Source: Spirochaetaceae bacterium (GTDB lineage: Bacteria > Spirochaetota > Spirochaetia > Treponematales > Breznakiellaceae). From it: a DNA stretch of 7,838 bases. The stretch is taken from contig JAIRPH010000032.1 in assembly GCA_031257135.1 (NCBI GenBank), positions 1 through 7,838 on the forward strand, read 5' to 3'. The first letter of the stretch is position 1, and each line of letters opens with the position of its first letter. Made by a program: the position numbers and the translations under genes. This document shows positions 1 to 6,769 of the stretch, in pieces. The notes under the pieces are model-generated. The model did no database searches. It was not told the origin of the DNA and was given only the letters and a program-made list of their open reading frames with translations.

Positions 1-2
1 GG

Positions 3-419
3 CATTGGCGGTGCGCGCCGCAAGAACTTGAAACGCTGGACGAGGCGGGTTTAATAGAATGGTCGTCAAACGGCAACCCCAGAAAAATTATATACGCGGA
101 CGAAAAAGACGGAAAAAAAATGCAGGATATATGGGAATTTAAAGACTATCAATATCCGGAGTATCCTACAGAAAAAAACAGAGATTTACTGAAAACAATT
201 ATTTCCGCGTCTTCAAACGAAGGGAGTATGGTAATGGATTTTTTCTGCGGTTCCGGCGCCGCCTTAATTGCCGCGCAGGAGTTAAGCAGAAACTGGATAG
301 GCGTTGACAATTCAGATGCGGCAATTAAAACAGCAATGAAGAAAATAAAAAACAGTGAAACTACTTTTTTTTCTGATTGCAGATATTCATATTTAGAAGC
401 GGAAAATAATTATGAATAA
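3..419 (+). CDS. Site-specific DNA methyltransferase, 3' end only (5' end outside window)
   Basis: This is the C-terminal part of a beta-class DNA methyltransferase of the N-4/N-6 family (type III Mod-like, Pfam DNA methylase N4/N6), which uses SAM to methylate an amino group on A or C in DNA. The frame is open from the first bases (first full codon at 3) and ends at TAA 417-419, so the ATG at 120 is internal. Visible landmarks are an HWRC...LETLDEAGLIEW segment and NGNPRKI, as in Mod-like enzymes. A YPTEKN motif stands where the family has YPTQKP (motif X). DFFCGSGAA is the SAM-binding motif I (family DPFCGSGT), followed by NWIGVD. The catalytic DPPY motif lies N-terminal in this class and is outside the window. 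No restriction subunit follows, so whether it belongs to a restriction-modification system cannot be judged here. The DFFCGSG and TEKN variants deviate slightly from consensus; activity is unproven. Confidence 0.9.
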   Translation, partial: HWRCAPQELETLDEAGLIEWSSNGNPRKIIYADEKDGKKMQDIWEFKDYQYPEYPTEKNRDLLKTIISASSNEGSMVMDFFCGSGAALIAAQELSRNWIGVDNSDAAIKTAMKKIKNSETTFFSDCRYSYLEAENNYE

Positions 420-445
420 ATTCAGAAAATCTGACTCTATGCCGG

Positions 446-463
446 CGAAGTCAAAGGACTTCG
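446..463. repeat. Perfect 7-bp hairpin after the DNA methyltransferase gene
   Basis: The arms CGAAGTC (446-452) and GACTTCG (457-463) flank the loop AAAG. It sits 27 bases after the methyltransferase stop. No T-run follows on the + strand, so it is not a classical intrinsic terminator. It could be a REP-like element or an mRNA 3'-end stabiliser; the sequence alone does not decide. Confidence 0.5.
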
Positions 464-486
464 GGGTTAATCGAATAAAAAAATGC

Positions 487-516
487 TTGACAATCATAGA
501 ACAAAGATGGTAATCT
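487..516 (+). promoter_or_regulatory. Possible sigma70-type promoter for the isoprenylcysteine-methyltransferase-like gene
   Basis: A perfect -35 hexamer TTGACA (487-492) is followed after 18 bases by a weak -10 candidate TAATCT (511-516, 3 of 6 matches). The gene start is about 26 bases further on. The -35 is convincing and the -10 is poor, so this is tentative. Confidence 0.3.
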
Positions 517-541
517 TAGATAAAATTGCATGGAGGATATG

Positions 542-1084
542 ATGAAACAACATTTGATCGGCTTTTTATTACAATTTTCTGGAAAGAATACTTCAAAACA
601 ATATAAAATTGTTTCTTTAATAGGCGGTTCAATATTCTTTTTGGTAATTTTGCCCGGTTTTTTTATGGTTATTGGGTTTTTTATAAAAAAGTATATATCC
701 ATAAATCTAAATAAAATAGTTGAAATAATTATTTCAACTATTGGAATAACATCAGGGCTATATTTTTTAATATGGTCAACAATAACGCAATGGAAAATCG
801 GAAATGGCACGCCCGCCCCCAATGCCCCGACACAGCATTTGATAATAACTGGACCATATAAATACTGTAGAAACCCAATAGAATTTGGAGCGATATTGTA
901 TTATTTGGGTCTTGGAACCTTGATTGGAGGTATAATTACCGGAGCGATAAATGGTATATTAGGATTTACCGTAGGAAGTATGTATCATAAATGTATCGAG
1001 GAAAAAGAACTGGAGAAAAGATTCGGAGAAGAATATATAAACTATAAGGAACATACGCCTTTTGTGATTCCAAAAATAAAATAA
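542..1084 (+). CDS. Isoprenylcysteine carboxyl methyltransferase-like integral membrane protein
   Basis: A 180-residue membrane protein of the ICMT/PEMT-like methyltransferase superfamily. Bacterial members of this group are mostly of unknown substrate; relatives methylate prenylated cysteine carboxyl groups or phospholipid head groups with SAM. There are hydrophobic segments at about residues 23-48, 59-80 and 117-146. The family's conserved C-terminal half is clear: GPYKYCRNPIEFG (about 104-116; family GPYRYVRNPxYxG) and then EEKELEKRFGEEYINYKEH (about 153-171), the cytosolic SAM-site helix. I chose ATG 542 because GGAGG at 532-536 lies 5 bases before it. The in-frame ATGs at 530 and 539 overlap or crowd that site. 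The gene is much more AT-rich than the operon at 2766-6553, which suggests acquisition. The substrate cannot be inferred from the neighbours. Confidence 0.85.
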   Translation: MKQHLIGFLLQFSGKNTSKQYKIVSLIGGSIFFLVILPGFFMVIGFFIKKYISINLNKIVEIIISTIGITSGLYFLIWSTITQWKIGNGTPAPNAPTQHLIITGPYKYCRNPIEFGAILYYLGLGTLIGGIITGAINGILGFTVGSMYHKCIEEKELEKRFGEEYINYKEHTPFVIPKIK

Positions 1085-1110
1085 ACTACTCCACATCTCG
1101 CGCCAGAACC

Positions 1111-1161
1111 CCGCAGAAACGCCCTCCTACCGTTGCTACGGCGGCGGAATGGTTTCTGCGG
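1111..1161. repeat. 51-bp imperfect palindrome with 10-bp perfect arms
   Basis: The arms CCGCAGAAAC (1111-1120) and GTTTCTGCGG (1152-1161) are perfectly complementary and enclose a second small hairpin, CCGT (1130-1133) / ACGG (1138-1141) with loop TGCT. It is GC-rich inside an AT-rich neighbourhood. No T-run follows, so an intrinsic terminator is unlikely. The nested form suits a dispersed palindromic element (REP- or MITE-like). Copies elsewhere cannot be checked from this window. Confidence 0.6.
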
Positions 1162-1308
1162 TGTCCGTACAGACAACTTAAATCCCCAAAAAGCAACCGT
1201 CTCCGCCAGTAGGTTTAACGTATACCTGCCCGAACTTAACCGTAAACACTTAAAAAAATGGTGAAAAAATGTTAAAGTCCTTGCGTTCCAGCGTCGATTA
1301 TATATATC
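1162..1308. other. Intergenic stretch with no gene recognised
   Basis: This is the rest of the 236-base gap before the NADAR gene. No convincing ORF is present on either strand. It contains a weak hairpin (AGGT 1211-1214 / ACCT 1224-1227) and a run of A-rich sequence around 1252-1270. A possible promoter, TTGCGT 1281-1286 with an alternating TA run at about 1298-1307, is too poorly spaced to call. Confidence 0.5.
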
Positions 1309-1320
1309 ATGGAGAAAAAT

Positions 1321-1896
1321 ATGAAATCACCATTTCAGGATAATATGAATAAAAAATATTCTGTTGATGATTTAATCGATCAATATAATAAAAATAAAAC
1401 GCTAAAATATGTATTTTTTTGGAATATGGATAAAGCTAATTTGTCGATAGGTTGTTTTAGCCAATGGCAAAAATCATATTTTGAAGCGGACGGTTATAAA
1501 TATAGTTGCGCCGAACAATATATGATGGGACAAAAGGCTTTAATTTTTAACGACAAAGAATCATTTGAAAAAATATTAATGGAAAATAATCCAAAGATAA
1601 TTAAAGCGTTGGGCCGGCAGGTTAAATATTTTAATGCAAAAGAATGGGATAAAATAAAATATAAAATTGTATTGGATGGTAATTTTTATAAATTTTCGCA
1701 AAACCAAGAAATGCTGAAAATTTTGCAATCAACTGGTAATAAAATACTGGTTGAGGCAAGTCCTTATGATAAAATATGGGGAATCGGACTTGATGAAAAT
1801 AATGAAAAGATATATAATCCTAATTATTGGAAAGGGGAAAATTTATTAGGATTTGCGTTGATGGAAGTAAGAGATGTATTAAAAAATAATATATAA
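1321..1896 (+). CDS. NADAR-domain protein (YbiA-like N-glycosidase fold)
   Basis: A 191-residue protein that is almost entirely one NADAR domain. Family members cleave N-glycosidic bonds: YbiA-type proteins act on early riboflavin-pathway intermediates, and others remove ADP-ribose from guanine in DNA, reversing DarT-type toxins. Family blocks appear in order: VFFWN (31-35), LSIGCFSQW (41-49), the CAEQYMMGQKA core (63-73), LGRQV (97-101), an EW near 108-109, KFSQN (124-128), LQSTGNKILVEASPYD (135-150), IWGIG (152-156) and WKGENLLGFALMEVR (170-184). Length and motifs look intact. ATG 1321 is preferred because GGAG (1311-1314) lies 6 bases before it; ATG 1309 overlaps that site, and ATG 1345 is also possible. 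The gene is very AT-rich, as is its left neighbour. No DarT-like toxin gene is adjacent, so the role (metabolite repair or ADP-ribosylation reversal) stays open. Confidence 0.9.
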   Translation: MKSPFQDNMNKKYSVDDLIDQYNKNKTLKYVFFWNMDKANLSIGCFSQWQKSYFEADGYKYSCAEQYMMGQKALIFNDKESFEKILMENNPKIIKALGRQVKYFNAKEWDKIKYKIVLDGNFYKFSQNQEMLKILQSTGNKILVEASPYDKIWGIGLDENNEKIYNPNYWKGENLLGFALMEVRDVLKNNI

Positions 1897-1921
1897 GAAT
1901 AATGGAGTACGGGCAACAGTG

Positions 1922-1968
1922 CATAACCGGATTATGTGTGCTTGCCGTATTTTGCGAATAACGGCAAG
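1922..1968. repeat. Two consecutive hairpins before the SAM methyltransferase gene
   Basis: The first hairpin is CATAA (1922-1926) / TTATG (1932-1936). The second is CTTGCCGT (1941-1948) / ACGGCAAG (1961-1968), a perfect 8-bp stem whose inner bases can extend pairing with one bulged base. An outer GCAAC (1913-1917) is complementary to GTTGC (1976-1980). The whole lies between the NADAR stop and the ribosome-binding site of the next gene. The long arms with a bulge recall recombination-site or leader hairpins. The consensus attC end boxes are not present. Confidence 0.5.
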
Positions 1969-1993
1969 GGCGGGCGTTGCAAGGAACGAGAAC

Positions 1994-2761
1994 ATGGAAG
2001 AAACGGTTATACATGAATTTGATTTTGCCCTTATCAATGAATATTTTGTGGGGCTGGAACGGCAGGGTCCCGGCAGTCCTGAAGCGACCATGAGGGCGTT
2101 ACGTTTTATTGACAATCTTACAAGCGAGTCCAAAATTGCCGATTTAGGTTGCGGCACCGGCGGTCAAACAATGGTTTTGGCGCAAAATACAAAAGGCGTC
2201 ATTACCGCCCTCGACCTTTTTCCCGGTTCGATTGACAAACTGAACTCAACTGCCGGAAAACTCAGGCTTCAGGATAGGGTAAAAGGCATTGTCGGTTCAA
2301 TGGACAATTTGCCGTTTCAGCATGACGAATTTGATCTTATATGGTCTGAGGGAGCTATCGCCAATATAGGTTTTGAAAACGGCTTGAAGTATTGGAAAGG
2401 CTTTCTCAAAAAAGATGGTTACATTGCCGTAACGTATGAATCATGGTTTACCGATGAACGTCCCGCTGAAATTGAAAAGTGGTGGGTTGACGCGGTTCCC
2501 GAAATTGCCGCAATGGGGCATAATATTTCAATACTGCAAAAAGCCGGTTTTCTGCCGGTTGCCGCGTTTACATTGCCTGAAAGTTGCTGGATAGATGCGT
2601 ATTTTATTCCGCAAAAAGCGCGGCAAGAAGAATTTTTGAAAAAATACGCGGGAAATAAAACCGTTGAGCGTTTTATTTCATATCTGAGGCGTGAAGCGGA
2701 GTTGTATTCAAAATACAAACAGTATTATGGTTATGTATTTTATATTGGGAAAAAAATTTAA
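1994..2761 (+). CDS. Class I SAM-dependent methyltransferase, substrate unknown
   Basis: A 255-residue soluble methyltransferase with a Rossmann-type SAM-binding fold. Visible features are ADLGCGTGG (49-57, motif I, the glycine-rich SAM loop), an acidic ALDLF at the end of the second strand (D74, ribose hydroxyl binding), SMDNLPF (102-108, adenine-contacting acidic loop) and DLIWSEGAI (114-122, motif IV region). The C-terminal half, with WFTDERPAEI, LPESCW and KYYGYVF-like YKQYYGYVFYIG, resembles a subfamily common in Bacteroidetes and Firmicutes whose substrate I do not know. ATG 1994 is preferred (AAGGA 1981-1985, 8 bases upstream). The frame is also open from a GTG at 1919, but that stretch runs through the hairpins at 1922-1968 and reads as non-protein-like. 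Composition is intermediate between the AT-rich genes to the left and the GC-richer operon to the right. The stop lies 4 bases from the convergent ABC gene's stop. Confidence 0.9.
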   Translation: MEETVIHEFDFALINEYFVGLERQGPGSPEATMRALRFIDNLTSESKIADLGCGTGGQTMVLAQNTKGVITALDLFPGSIDKLNSTAGKLRLQDRVKGIVGSMDNLPFQHDEFDLIWSEGAIANIGFENGLKYWKGFLKKDGYIAVTYESWFTDERPAEIEKWWVDAVPEIAAMGHNISILQKAGFLPVAAFTLPESCWIDAYFIPQKARQEEFLKKYAGNKTVERFISYLRREAELYSKYKQYYGYVFYIGKKI

Positions 2762-2765
2762 ATAA

Positions 2766-4301
2766 TTAGGAGATGCCGAGCATATACGCGCCGATGGTCT
2801 CTTTGACGCCGGGGGCGGACCGAGGGTCGGTGATTTCCGCGGCGACCGCTCCTCGGTAGAACACCAGCGTCCGATCCGCGTTGGCGAGAATCTCGTCCAG
2901 ATTCGACGAAATGAGAAGCACTGCCGCTCCTTTTTTCTGAAGGGCGGACATCTGCTCGTACACATAGGCTCCTGCCGCGGCGTCAAGCCCCCAAGTCGGC
3001 TCGGAAAACACGATGTAATCCCGAAAGAGATCGATTTCACGGGCGAGAATCACTTTCTGGATGTTTCCGCCGGAAAGCGACCGGATGTGCGGACCTTCAT
3101 TGCCGGCGATGCCGTACCGTTCAAAGAGCTTTCGGGAAAACCGGGAAACCGCTTTGAGATCGAGCAGACCGCCCCGGACAAATTCCTTGCGCCTGCCGAC
3201 AATGAAGTTTTCCGGGATGCTCGCGTCCGGCGCGCTCCCCAGATGCAGGCGGTCTGCCGGCACGTAGGCTAGTCCCCGCCGCCGCAGTCCCCGGGTATTC
3301 AGCCCGGAAATATCTTCGCCGCCGCAGAGAATCCGCCCGGAAGCAATGGGTAAAAATCCACCAAGGACCGCCTCAAGAGCCTCAAGCCCGTTGCCGCCGA
3401 CTCCGGCAAAGCCTAAAATCTCCCCTCGGTGAGCCGTAAAACTCACCCGATCCAGAAGCGGCCGATCCTGTCCGCGGTGTTTCACCGTCACTTCCTCAAA
3501 CGTCAGCGCAGGCTCGCCGCCGATTATCCGCTGGTTTTGCCGCAGGCGGCTTAGGTGGCGGTCGGGGTCTCGTCCTATCATCATGCGGAAGATGTCGTAT
3601 TCTTCGACGTCCTTCGTGTCTCGGATGCCGACGAGTTCGCCTCGGCGCATCACGGCTACCCGGTCGGAGACCCGCTTGATCTCCGCAAGTTTGTGGGTGA
3701 TGAGGATTAGCGATTTCCCCGCGTCCGCAAGCCCTCGCAAGGTGCGGAACAGCGCGCCGATTTCCTGCTCGGTCAATACTGAGGTCGGCTCGTCAAGGAT
3801 AAGAATCTCCGCTTTGCGGTAGAGCATTTTGAGGATTTCCACCTGCTGTATCTGCCCCACCGTGAGAGAGCTGACCGGCGCGGAGGCTTCGATAGAAAAA
3901 TGATGCGCCTCGATAAGCTCTGACACCCGTTTTCTTGCCTGCTGGAAGTCGTAGACTATCCCCCATTTTACCGGCTCAACGCCCATGACCACATTCTCGG
4001 ATACCGTGAACTCTGGAAACACCATGAAATGCTGATGGGTCATGCCGATGCCCAGCTCCGCGGCGGTTCGGGGCGAAGCGATAACCGCGGGCTTCCCCCA
4101 AACCCGAATCTCCCCTTCCGTAGGCGGCGTAAGTCCGTACAGAATCTTCATCAGCGTTGACTTGCCCGCGCCGTTTTCTCCGGCAAGGCAGAGAATCTCT
4201 CCTTTCCGCAGGTTCAGGGTAACTTGGTTATTCGCTCGGTAGGGGTCTTCTCCGTAAACTTTGGTGATTCCCCGCAATTCAAGGGCTATTTGTTTGTCCA
4301 C
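2766..4301 (-). CDS. ABC transporter ATPase with two NBDs, nucleoside/sugar (NupO/YufO, RbsA) type
   Basis: A 511-residue protein with two fused ATP-binding domains, the layout of cytoplasmic ATPases that energise nucleoside (BmpA-associated) and simple-sugar importers. Domain 1 is intact: Walker A GENGAGKST (41-49), Q-loop Q90, signature LTVGQIQQ (146-153), Walker B ILILDE (166-171), D-loop SVLT and H-loop H203. Domain 2 keeps an LSGGN signature (409-413). Its Walker A is GVGGNGLEA with no lysine (about 300-308), Walker B is IVFSE with D replaced by S, and the H-loop histidine is replaced by S466. Second-site decay of this kind is normal in the family; the extra loss at Walker B and H-loop suggests one working ATP site. 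The start is GTG (4299-4301) with AGGA 9 bases upstream. It overlaps the end of the upstream MFS gene by 16 bases, implying translational coupling. No permease or lipoprotein gene follows, so its partners must be elsewhere or lost. Confidence 0.92.
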   Translation of the reverse strand: MDKQIALELRGITKVYGEDPYRANNQVTLNLRKGEILCLAGENGAGKSTLMKILYGLTPPTEGEIRVWGKPAVIASPRTAAELGIGMTHQHFMVFPEFTVSENVVMGVEPVKWGIVYDFQQARKRVSELIEAHHFSIEASAPVSSLTVGQIQQVEILKMLYRKAEILILDEPTSVLTEQEIGALFRTLRGLADAGKSLILITHKLAEIKRVSDRVAVMRRGELVGIRDTKDVEEYDIFRMMIGRDPDRHLSRLRQNQRIIGGEPALTFEEVTVKHRGQDRPLLDRVSFTAHRGEILGFAGVGGNGLEALEAVLGGFLPIASGRILCGGEDISGLNTRGLRRRGLAYVPADRLHLGSAPDASIPENFIVGRRKEFVRGGLLDLKAVSRFSRKLFERYGIAGNEGPHIRSLSGGNIQKVILAREIDLFRDYIVFSEPTWGLDAAAGAYVYEQMSALQKKGAAVLLISSNLDEILANADRTLVFYRGAVAAEITDPRSAPGVKETIGAYMLGIS

Positions 4302-6553
4302 AGCCGCAATTCCTGAGCCGCCCAGCGGACAATAAGGAGCCGCAGACGGTCGTATCCGATAAGCTCATCGTCCAAAACGACTTCAGCCAATACGCTCTGA
4401 GAGATAGGATGAACTAAATCATCAGGAAGTTCCAGAATCCACCGGGAAAGAGCCGCGCCTTGAGCGTCTTTAATAAAAGCCGCGACCGCGGGGATAAGTT
4501 TTTGAGCTTGCGCCGCGGCGCGAACCGGCTTTTTCCGAAACCAGCCTTTATTGGCGGTTCGGTAGAACTCGGCGGCTGATTCGGCTTCGTCCATAGCCAG
4601 CGTAGGGGCGAGGCTTTCATCCTCCAGAAACCGGACCAGCAGAGGATAAAACTCGTTTTGTATCGTAAGGATGCTCGCCATCGCAAGAACCGCCTCGTCC
4701 CGAAGGTAGTGCGGCGGATTTTCCACCCGCAGGATGTCCAGCAAAACCGTAAGCGAATGAGGAGATCGATAAATGCCGAACGCCTCGACTCCCATGATTT
4801 TAAGCCGGGGATTAGGGGTTTTGCTGATAATCGACTCTATCTCAGGACGGAAGGCTTCGTCTTTGAGCTTCGCCAACGCAATGATAGCTTCTCCCGCAAG
4901 CATATAGTCCTCAGAAGAAGCCAGCTCCCGAAGCGTCGGTATCGCCGAATATACCCGATGATTCCCCAAAATCCGGGCGGAAATATACGCCGTCGTATAG
5001 TGATGAACGATAATATCCTCCATTAGGGCTTTTTCGGCAGGTTCGTCGAGGGTGTCCAACGCTTCCATAGCCCGCAGAGCCTCGGTGCGGATAGCCAGCC
5101 GAGGCGATTTGGCTCTGGTAAGCAGTCCTTTGATGGCAAGTTTCGAGGGCGCGCCATGAAGCGCTTCCAGCAGAGCCTCTTCTTCATCGGAATCCTTTGT
5201 TTTATTCAGCCGGTCAAGCAGAGCTATCGCTCGGAGGTCTCGGAAAGAAAAGATCACCTCCAGCGCGCCCCGAAACGGAAGCGCGCCTAAAGGCGTCAGC
5301 TTTCTTTGAAGCCACAGGATCGCTATCGTCAAGAGAATCAGAATGGCGTACAGTATCTTAAAAGCAACCACCATCGGAACCGTAAAACCGGTCAATACGT
5401 CCAGCAACAGCCCCGCAAGAAAAGACCCGACGGAACCGGCTACGCCGAACACCAGAAAATAGAGAATCCCCATGTCCAGCATCAATTCCATCGGCACCAG
5501 CGCAAGAAAATAGGTTTGCGCTATCCCTTCAGAACCGAGAAAGCCGAAATTAAGGATGAAAAACAGCGCGCTGATAAACAGCACTATGCCCGCGGAGAAC
5601 TGTTCCGCCAATCCCGAGGGGATAAGCACAACCGGAATCATTCCCACTAAGCCGATGAAGACGCAGACAATGAAAATCGGTTTCGCGCCGATGCGGTCTA
5701 CGAGAAATTTAATCAGCAACCCGATTAACAGGACTCCCAGTCCGCCGAAAACCGAGTAAAGCGAAACCATGCCGTCGCTTTGCAGAAAAACTTCCCGGCT
5801 GTAGACGATAATAAACGCCCTTGAAACCCCGGACACCAGCGCGACGATAAAAAGAATCAGGATAAACTGCCGGAGCGAATCTTTTGAAAAGGCTTCATGA
5901 AGGATGCTCAGGAAAGAAACCCCTTTTTTCCGCTCTTCTATCGGCGGTTCCGGGATTTTTTTCATCAAGATTCCGCTGAAAATGCCGCACACTTCGCCGA
6001 TTGCCATGATAATCGCATAAAGATACAAAGGCGGTTCCCGCCCTAACGCCAAAGCGATGAAAAAACCGCAGAACATCCCTACCGCGTTGTTGATGATCTG
6101 AATCTGAGTCATATAACTGCCCCGATCCGGTCCCGATGCGAGGTAACTCAAAACCGGATTGTTGCCGATCATCCCGACGCCCCGGATAATATGAAAAATC
6201 GCCACCCCTAAAATAATGACGTTCATCGCGGTATCGGTATGTCCTTGCGAAACTAAGTGCGGCGTCAGGAGCAGCGGGGTCATCCCTAAGGCTCTGCCGA
6301 TCCACGCAAGGCTGAAAATACGGGTAATCCGAAACCGCCGAGTCAGGAGCTTGCCCAAAGGCAGGAAAAAAAAGGATACATAGCCCAACGCGCTGAGAAT
6401 ACCTATATACGTCGAAGTCGCGCGAAGCCGCATCGCCAAAAGGGTAACAATATTGCCAACCAGAAATGACCACGAAATCGCGTTGAAAACATTAAAGATA
6501 TTGTATAATTCTCTGGCTTTACCAAGATGATACGGTGAAAGAGTTGAAGCCAT
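4286..6553 (-). CDS. MFS transporter fused to a C-terminal HEAT-repeat-like domain
   Basis: A 755-residue protein. Residues 1-415 look like a 12-helix major facilitator permease (hydrophobic segments near 20-40, 45-65, 78-98, 110-127, 153-172, 177-197, 228-252, 262-284, 291-311, 320-340, 358-384 and 393-415). There is a cytosolic charged loop at about 198-222 between the halves and an MFS-like LLTRRFR after helix 2. Residues about 430-750 are soluble and helical, with repeated HEAT/PBS-lyase-like units such as AIRTEALRAMEAL, MLAGEAIIALAKL, LKIMGVEAFG and LRDEAVLAMAS. MFS proteins average about 400-450 residues, so the tail is an added module, probably a protein-interaction platform in the cytoplasm. 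The substrate is unknown. ATG 6551-6553 is the only early start: in-frame TAA and GGT precede it. The only purine-rich site, AAGG, is 1 base before the ATG, too close for normal use. Translation probably depends on coupling to the small ORF upstream. The 3' end overlaps the ABC ATPase gene, suggesting joint function. Confidence 0.88.
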   Translation of the reverse strand: MASTLSPYHLGKARELYNIFNVFNAISWSFLVGNIVTLLAMRLRATSTYIGILSALGYVSFFFLPLGKLLTRRFRITRIFSLAWIGRALGMTPLLLTPHLVSQGHTDTAMNVIILGVAIFHIIRGVGMIGNNPVLSYLASGPDRGSYMTQIQIINNAVGMFCGFFIALALGREPPLYLYAIIMAIGEVCGIFSGILMKKIPEPPIEERKKGVSFLSILHEAFSKDSLRQFILILFIVALVSGVSRAFIIVYSREVFLQSDGMVSLYSVFGGLGVLLIGLLIKFLVDRIGAKPIFIVCVFIGLVGMIPVVLIPSGLAEQFSAGIVLFISALFFILNFGFLGSEGIAQTYFLALVPMELMLDMGILYFLVFGVAGSVGSFLAGLLLDVLTGFTVPMVVAFKILYAILILLTIAILWLQRKLTPLGALPFRGALEVIFSFRDLRAIALLDRLNKTKDSDEEEALLEALHGAPSKLAIKGLLTRAKSPRLAIRTEALRAMEALDTLDEPAEKALMEDIIVHHYTTAYISARILGNHRVYSAIPTLRELASSEDYMLAGEAIIALAKLKDEAFRPEIESIISKTPNPRLKIMGVEAFGIYRSPHSLTVLLDILRVENPPHYLRDEAVLAMASILTIQNEFYPLLVRFLEDESLAPTLAMDEAESAAEFYRTANKGWFRKKPVRAAAQAQKLIPAVAAFIKDAQGAALSRWILELPDDLVHPISQSVLAEVVLDDELIGYDRLRLLIVRWAAQELRLWTNK

Positions 6554-6556
6554 ACC

Positions 6557-6721
6557 TTACATTGACCAGCCGCCTTGAGATACTCCGCCCGCAACAAGCC
6601 GGATTTGCCCGCCCGGATGAATATGCCAAATCAAATATATATTCCTCATCGGGGACAGCCGATTAAAAAACGCAACTACGATTGCATCGCCTTCTGAAAA
6701 AAGCGCGTCTTGGTTTTGCAT
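6557..6721 (-). CDS. Small ORF (54 codons) just upstream of and in frame with the MFS gene
   Basis: The ORF reads MQNQDALFSEGDAIVV... to ...GQIRLVAGGVSQGGWSM and ends in TAA (6557-6559), with only GGT between it and the MFS ATG in the same frame. I recognise no domain. The predicted promoter at 6728-6757 would place the transcription start at about its ATG, so the message would be leaderless. The MFS gene lacks a usable ribosome-binding site, so reading this ORF and re-initiating at the next ATG would explain its expression. Alternatives: a former N-terminal extension of the MFS protein cut by a stop, or plain 5' untranslated sequence. An extension of the frame to GTG 6775 passes through the promoter and is not favoured. 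Confidence 0.35.
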   Translation of the reverse strand: MQNQDALFSEGDAIVVAFFNRLSPMRNIYLIWHIHPGGQIRLVAGGVSQGGWSM

Positions 6722-6727
6722 ACGGAA

Positions 6728-6757
6728 ATAATAGCACAAACGAAAAAGGTTAGACAA
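6728..6757 (-). promoter_or_regulatory. Likely promoter of the MFS-HEAT / ABC ATPase operon
   Basis: Read on the - strand, TTGTCT (6752-6757, 4 of 6 to TTGACA) is followed after 18 bases by TATTAT (6728-6733, 5 of 6 to TATAAT). The predicted start of transcription is about 6-7 bases on, at or next to the ATG at 6721. No other good -35/-10 pair is apparent between the MFS gene and the divergent antitoxin gene on this strand. Confidence 0.5.
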
Positions 6758-6769
6758 GTATATAAACCT

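Noticed and set aside
451..822. Minus-strand 123-codon frame opposite the membrane methyltransferase gene
   Set aside because: It is an antisense shadow of a hydrophobic AT-rich gene, with no family resemblance.
1213..1277. attC-like pair GTTTAAC (1213-1219) and GTTAAAG (1271-1277)
   Set aside because: The outer boxes are nearly complementary, but no internal L-box hairpin joins them and the interior is A-rich. Chance is the simpler reading.
1919..1993. GTG-initiated N-terminal extension of the SAM methyltransferase
   Set aside because: The stretch consists of hairpins and has no ribosome-binding site before 1919. ATG 1994 has AAGGA at good spacing and fits the family's usual N-terminus.
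2708..3040. Minus-strand frame overlapping the 3' end of the ABC ATPase gene
   Set aside because: It is an out-of-frame shadow; the ATPase frame carries the family sequence through to its own stop at 2766.
4658..5650. Plus-strand open frames opposite the MFS-HEAT gene (4658-5026, 5306-5650, 5556-5759)
   Set aside because: They are antisense shadows, rich in Arg/Gln/His, with no recognisable domain and no ribosome-binding site, over a clearly coding - strand frame.
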